This document shows, in pieces, positions 32,134 to 42,638 of a stretch of 64,000 nucleotides of DNA. Within the stretch, counting starts at the first letter, position 1. The number at the start of each line of letters is the position of its first letter. A model generated the notes under the pieces. That model saw nothing but the letters and a program-made list of their open reading frames with translations. It was not told where the DNA came from and ran no database searches. The stretch spans positions 1,488,001 to 1,552,000 of the forward strand of contig JBLDXI010000004.1 of NCBI GenBank assembly GCA_047495785.1, written 5' to 3'. Source of the stretch: Lepidodermella squamata. Taxonomy: Eukaryota; Gastrotricha. Made by a program: the position numbers and the translations under genes.

Positions 32134-35112
32134 TCAGATTTTACGAAGCAGGAACCAGTTCGCATAACCGAAAAATCCAACCGCCACCAGCAACGCCAGA
32201 ACATCAAGGAATCTAGCTAGGCTGATTTGGCTGCTGAACAAGTTCTTCATTTCCCTCTTGCCCTCGGCGTAGTAAGAACAAGCCATCCAAACAATTAGCA
32301 TTTGATAAACCGTCACGCCAGCCGAGAACCAAGCCATCCATTGAATATAAGTACTCAAAATGGTACTGTCAGTATTCGGAGCTTCAGCCACAACCTCAGT
32401 CTGGCTAACTGCCATCGCCAGTAAGATAGTCACTGTAAAAGCGGGCCGTTCAGGCATTGATGGAGCCATTAGGAAAGTAACTAAATCCAAACCGCCCAAA
32501 ATCGCTGTTGGCAGGTACAAATTGTTGATGTAGTAGCTAGCGGATCGTTTCAAGGTAACTTCAAAGACAGCCACAGTCACATTGAACCCATTGAATTTAG
32601 CTGTCGATAATTGGCTAGTGAAATCCTTGACGATCCATTCAGAGTTGTCAACAGCTCCAGCATCCCATAGGAATTGAGGAGGGTTTGCGAAAGTTAGGAT
32701 CCTATCGGATCTCGTCAAACTGAACTCAAACGAGCATTGCTGAGTGTCAAATGGGAACTCTTTCATATCCTGCGTGCAATCAGCCACGAAAAGGCCCTCC
32801 CTGGTCCAGTAGAAGTTGAAAGTCTTGTTAGGCTTCGATTCGGAGCCTAAGCCATCCATTGTGACTAGAAAATCATCCCCAACAGCTACGTTCTTCATGT
32901 AGACATTCGACTGGGCACTGTTTATGAACCGAATCTGAGGCAGCCAAATTCTATCTGGTCTCGCGACATAAATTTGCTCTTTCGGCCGGGAGCTAATTTC
33001 ATCTGTCGTGTTCTTAGGGCAGGTATTGACCACCCATGACATCAGAATGACCCCACTCACCGAAATCGTATCATCCACACTCGACAGTTCGTTGAGCCCA
33101 GGAACGTAAAAAGTCATGTTCACTAAATTCGGTTTTGATTCGTCGATCTGGGGCGGAACGTAGCGATTCGTGTCGAAATGATCGCAGCGCTTCAGAATGT
33201 CTTCAGTTGTTTTGAAAGGAACCCTAGGTGGCGGATTCGGGTCTCCGTCCAAGCTAGGAAGCAAACTTCCAATTTCGATGTTCGTTCCTATTTTCGAGGA
33301 GCTTATAGACATCGCTGGACTCCAGGGAATTGCTTCAGATGGTTTCGTTATGGACTGGATTGGTTTCAGTGTCGAAGTCTGAGTAGAGCTTGCCGATGCT
33401 TTCGTGGATGTGCTCGAATGTGCATCTATGGTCGATTGAGTTGCTTTAATCGAAAATGCAGTTGGAGCAGAATCCGCTTGGGATGACTTTGATGTTGGTG
33501 ATTCTTGGCCGGTTTGCTGTGAATTCGAGGAAGTTGTTGATGCTGAGCTGGTTTTAATCATTTTCGAAGTTGACGTTGAGACGGACGATGTCGTAGTTGG
33601 AACAGGCTTCCCGCACAAACAAGGCAGCAGCTTGATCTCTTCGGTAGTAAGTACAGTCCCATGAATTGTCATACACGCAATGCTGTCGCCCGGAAATCCA
33701 CCGATTGGATGACCCGCGGCATCATAAGTAGTCAAAACTGAAATATTGCGGTAGTAATCAGACGTGACCGTCGCTACTTTACCAGACACAGTTTGGCCCT
33801 CAGCCAAATCATCACTACCAGGATCCTGGACGTAGCCTGTGTGCGTTCCTTTCACGTTATCGATTGTAAACGCGAAAAAGGTCCATTCGTTCCGCTGAGT
33901 GTACGGAATTTCTAGAGAGACTGCACCAAAAGAGAGGACAATCTTGTATTTAGTTGGGTCGCAAATCGCGCCGAGCAGGTTTTTGATATCAAAGACTCCA
34001 GCTTTCGAATCGCAGAAGCTTTTATAGTAGAAGGCGATCGTGAGATTCGGCGAAACTGGCATTCCATGTACAAGCTTGATGATATCCCCTTTACTTTGCA
34101 CAGTTATCGATGTGGGGCTATAGGGACCTTTTGCTTCGCTAGCTAGCCCAGGCATGTCGGCGAAGGCAGTTCGAAACCTGTCCGAGCCGTATTTCTGGAA
34201 AATGCTATCCCCAGGCGTTGCCATTGGCATGAAGAATTTAAGGTTGTCAATCTGAGGCATCAGTTCGAATGTGCTGGGCAGAGGCGGAGACGTGGACCTA
34301 GCGATGGTTTGACCGCAAGCGTATGGAATTACATTCAGCTGATTAGTGGACAGAACTTGCGGGTACAAAACCATGCAAGCGAATATGTCCGAGTTGGTTT
34401 TTGTGTAAACCCATTTTCCGTCACTTGTCTTTGCTGCTCCTATATGGATTGCAGTCGTTGAAAATGGTACCATTATAGTCACCAGATGGCCATCCAATGA
34501 TTTCGCATCGAAGGCAGAATCAGCCGAGCTAACAGCCCATCGCCAGTTGCCAGATTCGTAAGTTATAGCTACGAAGCTCCAAATGTTAGTCGACGTTATC
34601 GGCAACGTTTCCTTTGTATCCACAAGTTGAGTACTCTGCATGGTTATCAACTTCATTTCGCCACTTTCGCAATGGATAGAAAAAATGCCTTCCATAGTTA
34701 CAATACCTGTTGCATCACTGCAAGCCGTTTTCATGTAAAACGTGAGCGTAAAACTTGAGTAATCCAGCGATGCATCTATGGCGTAGGTCGCGATGGGGTC
34801 GACCGAGGTTTCTGCAGTTGTCGCCCCTGATTTGAAGGGCCCCGCATCAACCGACCGAGCTTTTTTGACGCCATTCTGCGGCACGAAGGCATTAATAGCC
34901 GCCGAGAACATGTCTGTATTGCCGCGATCTAGATACCACAGCAAAAGCTGGTTACTGCTCGGCAGGACATCCAGGGCATCGTAAGGTGAATTCACCTGTG
35001 AAGGTAACGTCTGAACGCATCGCAACGCCTGAACAACTGACAGCAAGGCGAGAACAGCTGAGGAGAATTTCATTTTTCTCCAAACTAGTCTAGCTAGAGC
35101 ATTGAAATGCAA
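32134..35112 (-). CDS. Cys-loop ligand-gated ion channel with LamG-like ectodomain
   Basis: One uninterrupted exon, 992 codons; the initiator is more likely the Met at 35073, directly before a signal peptide (SSAVLALLSVVQAL). Two related concanavalin/LamG-like domains occupy about residues 40-260 and 290-500, each with a W(S/T)F(V/F)A motif. A Ser/Thr-rich stalk follows to about 630. The rest is a Cys-loop receptor: ligand-binding domain from about 643, Cys-loop Cys779-Cys793 with 13 residues between and the FPFD motif, then four membrane helices (TM2 includes FTVTILLAMAVSQTEVV) and a very short C-terminus. The TM1-TM2 loop MPERPAFTV is not the PAR motif of classic anion channels. The channel part is nearly identical to the copy at 44515-47253. 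Ligand unknown. Plasma membrane. Confidence 0.9.
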   Translation of the reverse strand: MHFNALARLVWRKMKFSSAVLALLSVVQALRCVQTLPSQVNSPYDALDVLPSSNQLLLWYLDRGNTDMFSAAINAFVPQNGVKKARSVDAGPFKSGATTAETSVDPIATYAIDASLDYSSFTLTFYMKTACSDATGIVTMEGIFSIHCESGEMKLITMQSTQLVDTKETLPITSTNIWSFVAITYESGNWRWAVSSADSAFDAKSLDGHLVTIMVPFSTTAIHIGAAKTSDGKWVYTKTNSDIFACMVLYPQVLSTNQLNVIPYACGQTIARSTSPPLPSTFELMPQIDNLKFFMPMATPGDSIFQKYGSDRFRTAFADMPGLASEAKGPYSPTSITVQSKGDIIKLVHGMPVSPNLTIAFYYKSFCDSKAGVFDIKNLLGAICDPTKYKIVLSFGAVSLEIPYTQRNEWTFFAFTIDNVKGTHTGYVQDPGSDDLAEGQTVSGKVATVTSDYYRNISVLTTYDAAGHPIGGFPGDSIACMTIHGTVLTTEEIKLLPCLCGKPVPTTTSSVSTSTSKMIKTSSASTTSSNSQQTGQESPTSKSSQADSAPTAFSIKATQSTIDAHSSTSTKASASSTQTSTLKPIQSITKPSEAIPWSPAMSISSSKIGTNIEIGSLLPSLDGDPNPPPRVPFKTTEDILKRCDHFDTNRYVPPQIDESKPNLVNMTFYVPGLNELSSVDDTISVSGVILMSWVVNTCPKNTTDEISSRPKEQIYVARPDRIWLPQIRFINSAQSNVYMKNVAVGDDFLVTMDGLGSESKPNKTFNFYWTREGLFVADCTQDMKEFPFDTQQCSFEFSLTRSDRILTFANPPQFLWDAGAVDNSEWIVKDFTSQLSTAKFNGFNVTVAVFEVTLKRSASYYINNLYLPTAILGGLDLVTFLMAPSMPERPAFTVTILLAMAVSQTEVVAEAPNTDSTILSTYIQWMAWFSAGVTVYQMLIVWMACSYYAEGKREMKNLFSSQISLARFLDVLALLVAVGFFGYANWFLLRKI

Positions 35113-37370
35113 TAAGCACTCTCAATCCGTGTCAGGTTTCGCTTCACGCCGTTTTTAATAATCATGTTCTACTTTCTAAAGCCTGAGCTTTTGGTATTTG
35201 CGGCTTGTTTACATTAGAAAATTTCAGGATACCAAGTTGAGAAAAACACGACGAGGCGGATTGTTGACACCAAGTTGGAGCAGGTTTTTCATGATGAAAT
35301 ATCCTGACGACATCTTAATTAAAGTCGCCCTAGGGATCACGTATGATTAATCTTCCGAAATAGGATTGGCTCGATTCCAGTATAAAAAGGATTACTAAGA
35401 TATGGTTTCTTCATTTTTTTACATCATTCATTTAAGGTTGTATTACGTCGAGTATCGTGAAAAACTTTGCTTCAATTCAACATTTCCCATTTTTTATTGT
35501 CAAAACGCGCTGGATATCGACAAAACTGTGCCTTTTTGTTATGACCTTGTTTGCTTATTATTATCGCAGCCAAATAACCTTTTGAATACTCGTTTGAAAA
35601 GAATTTTTCTGAACCTTTTGAAAATCGATGATCAATAATTTATAACCGCCGTTAGAGAAGAAGAATACTGAGAGGATAAGCTTGATCTAAATCTCTTGCA
35701 AATCAAATCATTCGAATATCAAATCAATATAATAAAATAATATAATCTCATCCAACCTCTAATCTAATCTATTCCAGTCTGAGACTGATGTGACACTAGC
35801 AGACATCTTTCCATAGTGAAATTCGAGCTGAATTTGCAAATTTTCTCCATCCGACATCCGACTATGTAAAATGTTTCTGTTCAGTAATTACCTATATTGG
35901 CACCGTTCTTCTGAACAAAGCTGAAACGCCAAGTTGACAGCTGAACGGAGGTGTACTGATATTAAGCTTAATGAACGGAGCTAAACTGAAATTGTACCAC
36001 ATGAACGGAGCTTAACGGACAGCAAAGAGAAATGCCAATTCCTCGATTCGTGGTTCAGCTCCGTTCATCAAGTTTAATGAACAGCTTAATGCTCAAAAGT
36101 ATAACGGTCATGCAATAAGAATTGCAGCGCTACATCAATATAGTGCGATCGAGTTTACAAAATTGTATTTTCTCCGTTTCATTTCATGCCTAGCTTTGAG
36201 ATCAGAAAATGTAATACGTCCAAGATGTGATCACTTATTATCTGATGGATCCTGATGGATTGATATAATAAATGATCACTAAAATCGGAATCAACTGTCC
36301 CATTCCTAAATTATCACTGAAAAACCGAATCGATTATCGATTATCGATTCCGAGCAATCGAGGTGACGGATGTAGATTCAGATGATTTAGTTGTGATTTT
36401 CGATTCTTCGTATTAAGAACGAGTAGAAATATGATGAGTAGTTAATGTTTTATCAATATTTCAAACTATTGATTTTATCGATTATTGATTATCGGTGAAA
36501 ATAAATATGGCTAGTCTGACGTATACGTTTCGTCTCGGCCAAGAGACTCATCACTTGCTAAAATATCACTTTAAAAAGCAACACCGTGTGGGAATTCAAA
36601 GTCCATAATTGTGATGGGCAAAGGGAATCAGAGTTACGCTATCGATATGGGTGATTCCGCGCGTTGCGGACAGACAAAATTCACCCTCGCTTCCCACTTA
36701 CGCAGAGTTTTTTATGGTGTCCGCGGGCTAATTATTTAAATTAAGACCAGATGACACACATAACTTAACTTATGCTTTTCATGCAATCGTTAAACTTTAA
36801 ATTCAGAAAAATTGAACTACGGGGTTATTTGACAAGTTTGGATTCAAAATGATCGCCATTTGACAGCTAAAATTGAGAATTTTCAGTAAATTTCGAAAAA
36901 TTTCAAAAATCAATACTTCCCTCAATTTTTGGCGGATATTGCCAACGAAATAAAAAAGGCTTCCCCACGACGTTTGGCTACAAATTGACCGTATGGCACG
37001 TTGTCATAAATTAACGAGGGTCAGATGGCGCTATGGAGTAAATTAATTACAACCATGTCTCGATTTGTCAAGGCCTAATCTAATCAAGTCGGGGCGTGAT
37101 TTGTCTTAACTGTTTGCCTCTCGAGGTCGGACAGCTCCAGTCTAATTACTTAATTGTTATTTCTGTGTTGCGGAGGTGCCCGAAAAATTGATCACAGCGT
37201 CGAACAATTGCTTTCCGGACACCATAAAAAACGCAACTTAGTAAATCCAATTTTGAGTCCAATCATGTACTTTTTTGCCAGATGATAGCTCTTAATATGC
37301 TTTATCAAATAATTATAACTGGACTAAGCTAGAGTTCATAGTTTTTTCATTTAATTTTTTTTTAACGAGG
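35113..37370. other. Intergenic with repeat motifs, no gene
   Basis: No exon seen. TGAACGGAGCT words in both orientations lie at about 35940-36080. A cluster of CGATTATCGATTATCGATT lies near 36320. One copy of GTTGCGGACAGAC is at 36662-36674. A 17-bp inverted pair GTTTTTTATGGTGTCCG lies at about 36710 and 37213 and may mark a small element of about 0.5 kb. Confidence 0.45.
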
Positions 37371-37390
37371 TGTTGCGGACAGACATTTTT

Positions 37391-38286
37391 CACTCAGAAT
37401 TATTGTACCTGTTCACATTACAGTAGTTTACTAGTCAAAAAGAACTGCTGCGAGCATATGATTTCCCCGAAACTATCGGTAAATAACCCGTCTATAGCAA
37501 AAAACAATGCTACACCGACTTTGTATCGTAGGCGAATCAAAATATTGTAATTTTCGAAAAATCAATCGTTGCGGACAGACGTTGCGGACAGACGTTGCGG
37601 ATAAATTAATATTTTGTCTGTCCGCAACATGTCCGGAACTAAAAAAGCAGAGTTGATGTCACAAAATGCTGAAATTTTTGGATTTTTTATCATTAACAAC
37701 CGAAAAACTGCTCTGCGCAAATTTCAAAGGTATAGCAACTCTCGCTATTTTCGGCAAAGTCTATATCCGAAAAACGCATGTTGATTCATTGGAATCAGCG
37801 ATCAATTTGTTAAATGTGTTCTGCTGGTGGGCCTTGACCCAATAGTGAGTCGTAAACGCGTAAAGTAATGCATCATATCGGCTTAGTTAACTGGCTTGCC
37901 TTCAATTCTTACTACGTCCTTTTGGTTCGGGGATATACGGCTGTTGGCTTGGTAAAACCCGATTATTTTTTACTTCGTTTCTTCTGATAAAGAATCAGCT
38001 GCCTTCCCGTCGGATATTGCTTTCGGCAATGATGACTCGAGCCTCGAGCTTCTTGAGGTTGCGACTTAATCTACTTCTGTCGTAAGTGTCTTCTTCCTGA
38101 GGCCCAACGCTGGGGTTCTCCACGGCTGTGCTCTGAAACCGCCAACTTTCCAAAAAGGCATTTTCATGCAATTATTCGTAAGCAGTGCATATCAATGGGT
38201 TTTGGTTTAGATACTATTTCACTAGCAGTAGTAAATTACCTAATGCACTCGCCTTTCATTCGGTTAACTTAGGTATTCAAAAGTTA
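37391..38286. other. Gap between repeat motif and LINE
   Basis: No coding exon seen. It holds the tandem GTTGCGGACAGAC copies at 37568-37593 with an inverted copy at 37616-37628. Confidence 0.4.
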
Positions 38287-38327
38287 TACAAGCCACTTTC
38301 GAGAGCGAAAACGACAAATCGCCCGAT

Positions 38328-38855
38328 ATGAACTTTCGCATCGTAGGAAACAAGCTGCTAACGGAGCGCTACGGCAACTTCGTCTTCAAATCCGCACTTG
38401 GAAAAGTCGAGAAACAAACAGGTGCCACGACACAGCAAAACAACAACCAGCAAAACAGGTGGTCGAATCGTCAGAGAGCCGCTGACGCCAGACGCAAAGC
38501 CCAGGAACGCCAAGGAGGACAAAATCAACCACCCAGTGGCCAGCAGGCCTTCACCCGGCCGACGAATCCGTGGACTCACTCGCGTGGGCAACAACCCGTT
38601 CCACAACGACCAGCTTATGGTTACGGCGGCCACCAGCAGCAACAGCCAGCACAGTTTAGCCAACAAGCGATGCCAAACGGAGCTTATGGCCCTGGCTTCA
38701 CAGCGAATCAGAATTTCAAAAACCAGGACAACTACGAGCAGGACTTCGAACAGGAATTGACCGAAAATTTCGACGATATCCCTAGCCAGCACCAGTCTCG
38801 AAGCTTCATCACCAACCGCCGTAGCAACCGCTATTCGCAATCGAATCAGCCCTAG
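38328..38855 (+). CDS. LINE ORF1, Gln/Asn-rich nucleic-acid-binding-like protein
   Basis: 175 residues starting 29 nt after the 5' end of the element. The first about 35 residues are mixed, then the protein is low-complexity, rich in Gln, Asn, Arg, Pro and Gly, ending with acidic and Arg/Ser stretches. No zinc knuckle or coiled coil is visible. By position it corresponds to the ORF1 of LINEs, which coats the element RNA. The 247-codon frame on the opposite strand is a shadow of its low-complexity codons. Confidence 0.7.
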   Translation: MNFRIVGNKLLTERYGNFVFKSALGKVEKQTGATTQQNNNQQNRWSNRQRAADARRKAQERQGGQNQPPSGQQAFTRPTNPWTHSRGQQPVPQRPAYGYGGHQQQQPAQFSQQAMPNGAYGPGFTANQNFKNQDNYEQDFEQELTENFDDIPSQHQSRSFITNRRSNRYSQSNQP

Positions 38856-39735
38856 TCGACAATATCGGCCACGGACAGCAACCGCGCTAACCTCGACTGA
38901 ACGTGAGAATGCATCAACGTTTAATTTTGATTCAAAACTTATTTGTGACCCACTAATTATCAGTTTTGTGACCTGGAATATTTTCAAATTCAGAAATGAA
39001 TCGTTTCCTGACATTATTTCTCTCCTAACTAGATTTATGATCGTTGCGCTTATTGAAACATGGCATGATGATAAATTCGTACCTCCTGTTCTACGTAACA
39101 ATTTCTTTGTTGTTCATGCACCAGCCAGAAAGCTTTGCTGCGCCAGGGGTCGAAATTTATCAGGGGGAATTATAATCTATATTAATACTGCTCTGAAGTC
39201 GATTATTGACGTTCTATACAAATCAAGCTACTTGATTGTCCTCAAATTGAATTTTCCGAATTCCATTCTACTAGTGACTGTTTGTTATATTCTCCCGGAA
39301 AAATCTGAAGCGGAAAAAAATGGAATTAAATCACGTAAATCCATGAAGGGCGGCAAACCCAAATCCAAACCTAAATTAGGCAACGGCAGATTTAAAAAAT
39401 TGTGGGCGGAAACGATCAACAAAATCTCCGAAATTCGAAACAATGTTCGTATCGAGAACCTTAATTCTCCAAAAAATATCGACATTATCGTGATGGGTGA
39501 CCTGAATATCCGCACAGGCAACCTGAATAAATTATATGAACCCCTCGATCCTAATTCCGACTTCTTCCAAAGCTCAGTGCCAAAACGAAATTCTAAAGAC
39601 ATTGAACTACCTAAATCATCTAATTCAAATAGAAAATATTTCTTTGAAAAATTGGACGAAATGGGTCTTTATATTGTGAACGGCACCACAACCTCTGATG
39701 AATACGGAGAGTTTACCCACAAAAAAACTCGGTAA
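38761..39735 (+). CDS. LINE ORF2 first part: APE-type endonuclease
   Basis: The frame is open from 38761, overlapping the end of ORF1 by about 95 nt, and carries the start motif of the endonuclease (VTWNIFKF), the ALIETWHDD metal-binding motif and the IVMGDLNIRTGN motif. No ATG occurs in frame before the first domain motif; the first Met is inside the domain. The frame ends at TAA 39733-39735, just after a run of seven A, and the protein continues in the next frame at about 39725. Confidence 0.75.
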   Translation, partial: PKISTISLASTSLEASSPTAVATAIRNRISPSRQYRPRTATALTSTERENASTFNFDSKLICDPLIISFVTWNIFKFRNESFPDIISLLTRFMIVALIETWHDDKFVPPVLRNNFFVVHAPARKLCCARGRNLSGGIIIYINTALKSIIDVLYKSSYLIVLKLNFPNSILLVTVCYILPEKSEAEKNGIKSRKSMKGGKPKSKPKLGNGRFKKLWAETINKISEIRNNVRIENLNSPKNIDIIVMGDLNIRTGNLNKLYEPLDPNSDFFQSSVPKRNSKDIELPKSSNSNRKYFFEKLDEMGLYIVNGTTTSDEYGEFTHKKTR

Positions 39736-42478
39736 CAATCATCCTCAGGCATTCACCGTTGTAGACTACGCTTTAGCAACCGAATCACTAGCGAATAATA
39801 TAGCTGATTTCGAAGTAATAGTGAACGGAGGAATTTCGGATCATTACCCGATAGCCTTAACGATGAGTAGGGAATTTAAAGTAGTTGAAAACTCTGAAAT
39901 GGTTGATGAACAGACGCATTTCAGAATAAACAAACATTATTTTTCCTCGCTTTGGGAACAGTTTGAGCTATCGCAAAGTGAAAAAAGGAGTGACTCCTTA
40001 GAAACCCTTCTCAAAAAACTCTACATGGTCGGCAAAAAAGCTCTATATATTCGAAAACCGAAAGCCGAATCTGAGACTAATACTAATTTTTTCGACGAAG
40101 AATGCCTTCAAAAACGAGACATAGTTAGAAAAGCTAGAAAGTTATCGCTGAGACACCCGAACAACCAGCTCTATAAATATTATATGGATAATGAAGAAGT
40201 AGAATACAGGCATCTTTTGCGTCTCAAAAAAGAGCAAATAGAATCGGACCTTAAAATAGAAGCCATGGAATTTGTAGAGTTGCTGGAAATGTGCCCGTCC
40301 GACTTCTTCAAATTAGCAAAAGAGCTTGAACACCTCAAAGCACATGAGGCGAATCGAGAAATGCCAACAGGTGACGAAATAATTCGATTTTTTACAGAAC
40401 TTTTTACATCAGCCCAGGAAATAACAACAGAGAATGAAACCAAGGTCAACAGAAAGATATTAGATAGAGATGACGAATTATTGTTGGCTCCTGTCACAGA
40501 GCCCGAGATAGAAGAGATAATAAGAAATTCGAAGTCAAATGCTTGTTCTGGAGAGGACCAAATAGATTACGAGTGCTTAAAACTAGATGGGTGCAAGAAG
40601 GGTCTTTACCCATTTTTGGCAAACCTATACACGAAAATTATTTTAACTGGACAATATCCTGAATGCTGGCGGAAGGCTCTGCTCATACCGATCTTCAAGA
40701 AAAATAATCGACTTGACCCGAAAAATTATCGCCCGATCTCTCTAATTTCAGTTTTCGCGAAAATATTTTCCAGTATTTTAGAAAAACGACTTAGAAAATG
40801 GTGCGTCTCCAAAGACATTTTGCACCCTGAACAGTTTGGGTTTACGCCGAAACTTGGAACAGTTGATGCTTGCACGGTTTTCTACGCAATAATAGCCTAT
40901 TTTTTGACTAAGGGAAAAAAACTATATGTAGCTTTTGTCGATTTCTCCAATGCATTCGACAAAATCAGACGAGCCTTGCTTATAAAAAAATTACGCTTAT
41001 TAGGGCTGCCAACATCATTCATCGACGTAGTGCGTAGCATGTATGAAGACAATAAACTTTTTCTCCGGGTCAAATCGAATATATTCTATGACAAGCCAAT
41101 AACATCAAATGTTGGTGTTAGGCAAGGAGACCCACTATCGCCACTGCTATTTTCTATATTCAGAAACGACCTAATACCGTATTTGATGGCGCTGTTCCCT
41201 GGCCTTACGTTCGGTGAATACGTTATTTTAGCCATACTATATGCCGATGACCTAGCACTAATTGCCGAAAGCCCAGCTCAGCTACAAAGTATGCTGGACG
41301 CGTTAACAACCTACGCCGACGAGAATTCGCTCAAAATTAATGTTGAAAAGACTAAAATAATGATTTTTGAAAAAAGATTCACCGAAATCGATATTAAATT
41401 CAATCTGAATGGTACGGAGCTTGAAAGAGTCAAGGAATTTAAATATCTCGGGGTCTATTTCACTCATAATCTTAACTTCGACAAAATGGTTGAAGTGATC
41501 AATGCGAATACCAAACGAGTTGCCGCCCTTGTGCCTAATATGATCGACCGTTTCACCGCTTATCTTCCCCCAAAAACATTCAATATTCTATACAACTCCT
41601 ATCTGGTCGGTAATTACACATATGCGGGAGGTTTCTGGGGCCAAACAAAAAAGAACAAAATATTTCCATTTAATACGCTTTTTGTGAAACAGCTCGGCCG
41701 GATTCCTACCTCGGCACGAGATGAACTTGTCAAGCGTGAATTTTACCTGGAACCGCCTAAATTGATGTTGACAAAAACAGCTGTTAGATATTTCCTACGG
41801 CTCAAGTTCGAGGACAATCACGTGCTTTTAAAAACAGCTTTTAATATAATCGACGGCAATAAAAAGCTATATCGAAATATTTTTAAAAACCTGCAGAGCG
41901 ATATCGACGGTTTGGGAGGTGGCGAGATCTTTCAAGCCACTTCCCAATTCGAAGGTTTATCGCTACTAGCAAAATGGCATGAAAAATGGATCATTAACGA
42001 CAAAACTAATACGATCTCTAAACTGAAAGAAGAATATTCAAACCCAGTATATACTGATGATGTCTTCGATAAATTGATGACATACTCGTGTGCGCAAAAA
42101 GCTTTCTGGTCTCTGAATAATATTAGGATTTTAGCTATGATTCGGACCAACTCGCTACACAAACCTTTCTGTTACGTAAATAACTTTGGACTACGATGTA
42201 TATTTTGTTACAAACATAGCACTAGCATAACCCTATCTTCGAAACTATATAATAGTGTCATGGATCTGCTTTTCCACCTGTGTTTGAGTTGTGAGCACAC
42301 TAACGATCCGACTGATAATATCCTCCATGAAATGCAATGCGATGATGCGATTAATGCAATTAATGCTGTAATTATATCTTGTAAATCTGTAAATGGCGTA
42401 ACAATCAACAAAATACTTAATTTAGCTAACACATATCGCACAACGTTAAGAATGCACACCTACCCTACCAATAATTAA
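39698..42478 (+). CDS. LINE ORF2 second part: endonuclease end and reverse transcriptase
   Basis: The frame starts in overlap with the previous block. It carries the last endonuclease motif (GGISDHYPIALT), then a full reverse transcriptase: YRPISLISVFAKIFSSILEK, VAFVDFSNAFDKI, GVRQGDPLSPLLFSIF and the catalytic YADD (about 41241-41252). The C-terminal part has Cys/His pairs (CIFCYKH, CLSCEH) that may bind nucleic acid. 926 codons with no internal stop. Needs a +1 frame change from the previous block to be one protein. Confidence 0.85.
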   Translation: MNTESLPTKKLGNNHPQAFTVVDYALATESLANNIADFEVIVNGGISDHYPIALTMSREFKVVENSEMVDEQTHFRINKHYFSSLWEQFELSQSEKRSDSLETLLKKLYMVGKKALYIRKPKAESETNTNFFDEECLQKRDIVRKARKLSLRHPNNQLYKYYMDNEEVEYRHLLRLKKEQIESDLKIEAMEFVELLEMCPSDFFKLAKELEHLKAHEANREMPTGDEIIRFFTELFTSAQEITTENETKVNRKILDRDDELLLAPVTEPEIEEIIRNSKSNACSGEDQIDYECLKLDGCKKGLYPFLANLYTKIILTGQYPECWRKALLIPIFKKNNRLDPKNYRPISLISVFAKIFSSILEKRLRKWCVSKDILHPEQFGFTPKLGTVDACTVFYAIIAYFLTKGKKLYVAFVDFSNAFDKIRRALLIKKLRLLGLPTSFIDVVRSMYEDNKLFLRVKSNIFYDKPITSNVGVRQGDPLSPLLFSIFRNDLIPYLMALFPGLTFGEYVILAILYADDLALIAESPAQLQSMLDALTTYADENSLKINVEKTKIMIFEKRFTEIDIKFNLNGTELERVKEFKYLGVYFTHNLNFDKMVEVINANTKRVAALVPNMIDRFTAYLPPKTFNILYNSYLVGNYTYAGGFWGQTKKNKIFPFNTLFVKQLGRIPTSARDELVKREFYLEPPKLMLTKTAVRYFLRLKFEDNHVLLKTAFNIIDGNKKLYRNIFKNLQSDIDGLGGGEIFQATSQFEGLSLLAKWHEKWIINDKTNTISKLKEEYSNPVYTDDVFDKLMTYSCAQKAFWSLNNIRILAMIRTNSLHKPFCYVNNFGLRCIFCYKHSTSITLSSKLYNSVMDLLFHLCLSCEHTNDPTDNILHEMQCDDAINAINAVIISCKSVNGVTINKILNLANTYRTTLRMHTYPTNN

Positions 42479-42638
42479 TTAACTAGTATAAAATCAGAAT
42501 CATTATTATAATATCCTATATCATGTACGCAGAAAACACACGTAAAAGTTATATATGTCTGATGCGCCATAAGCCCACCCGTGGCCGGTGCTTAACTTTA
42601 ATTTTTGGAAATAAAACATTGCTTGCTACAAGCCACTT

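Larger units (their letters stand above)
38299..42626 (+). mobile_element. APE-type non-LTR retrotransposon with 12-bp TSD
   Basis: A 4.3-kb LINE flanked by the exact direct repeat TACAAGCCACTT at 38287-38298 and 42627-42638, which fixes both ends. The 5' UTR before ORF1 is only 29 nt. The order is ORF1 (Gln/Asn-rich), apurinic-type endonuclease, reverse transcriptase, Cys-rich C-terminus, and a short 3' UTR with AATAAA near 42611. The three reading blocks lie in three successive frames (see findings). The clade (Jockey/CR1 side) cannot be settled by eye. The copy is young: only one clear lesion lies in 4 kb. Confidence 0.9.

Noticed and set aside
38358-39101. 247-codon open frame on minus over the LINE
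   Set aside because: It mirrors the low-complexity ORF1 and the start of ORF2, has no recognisable domain, and the plus-strand reading has catalytic motifs.
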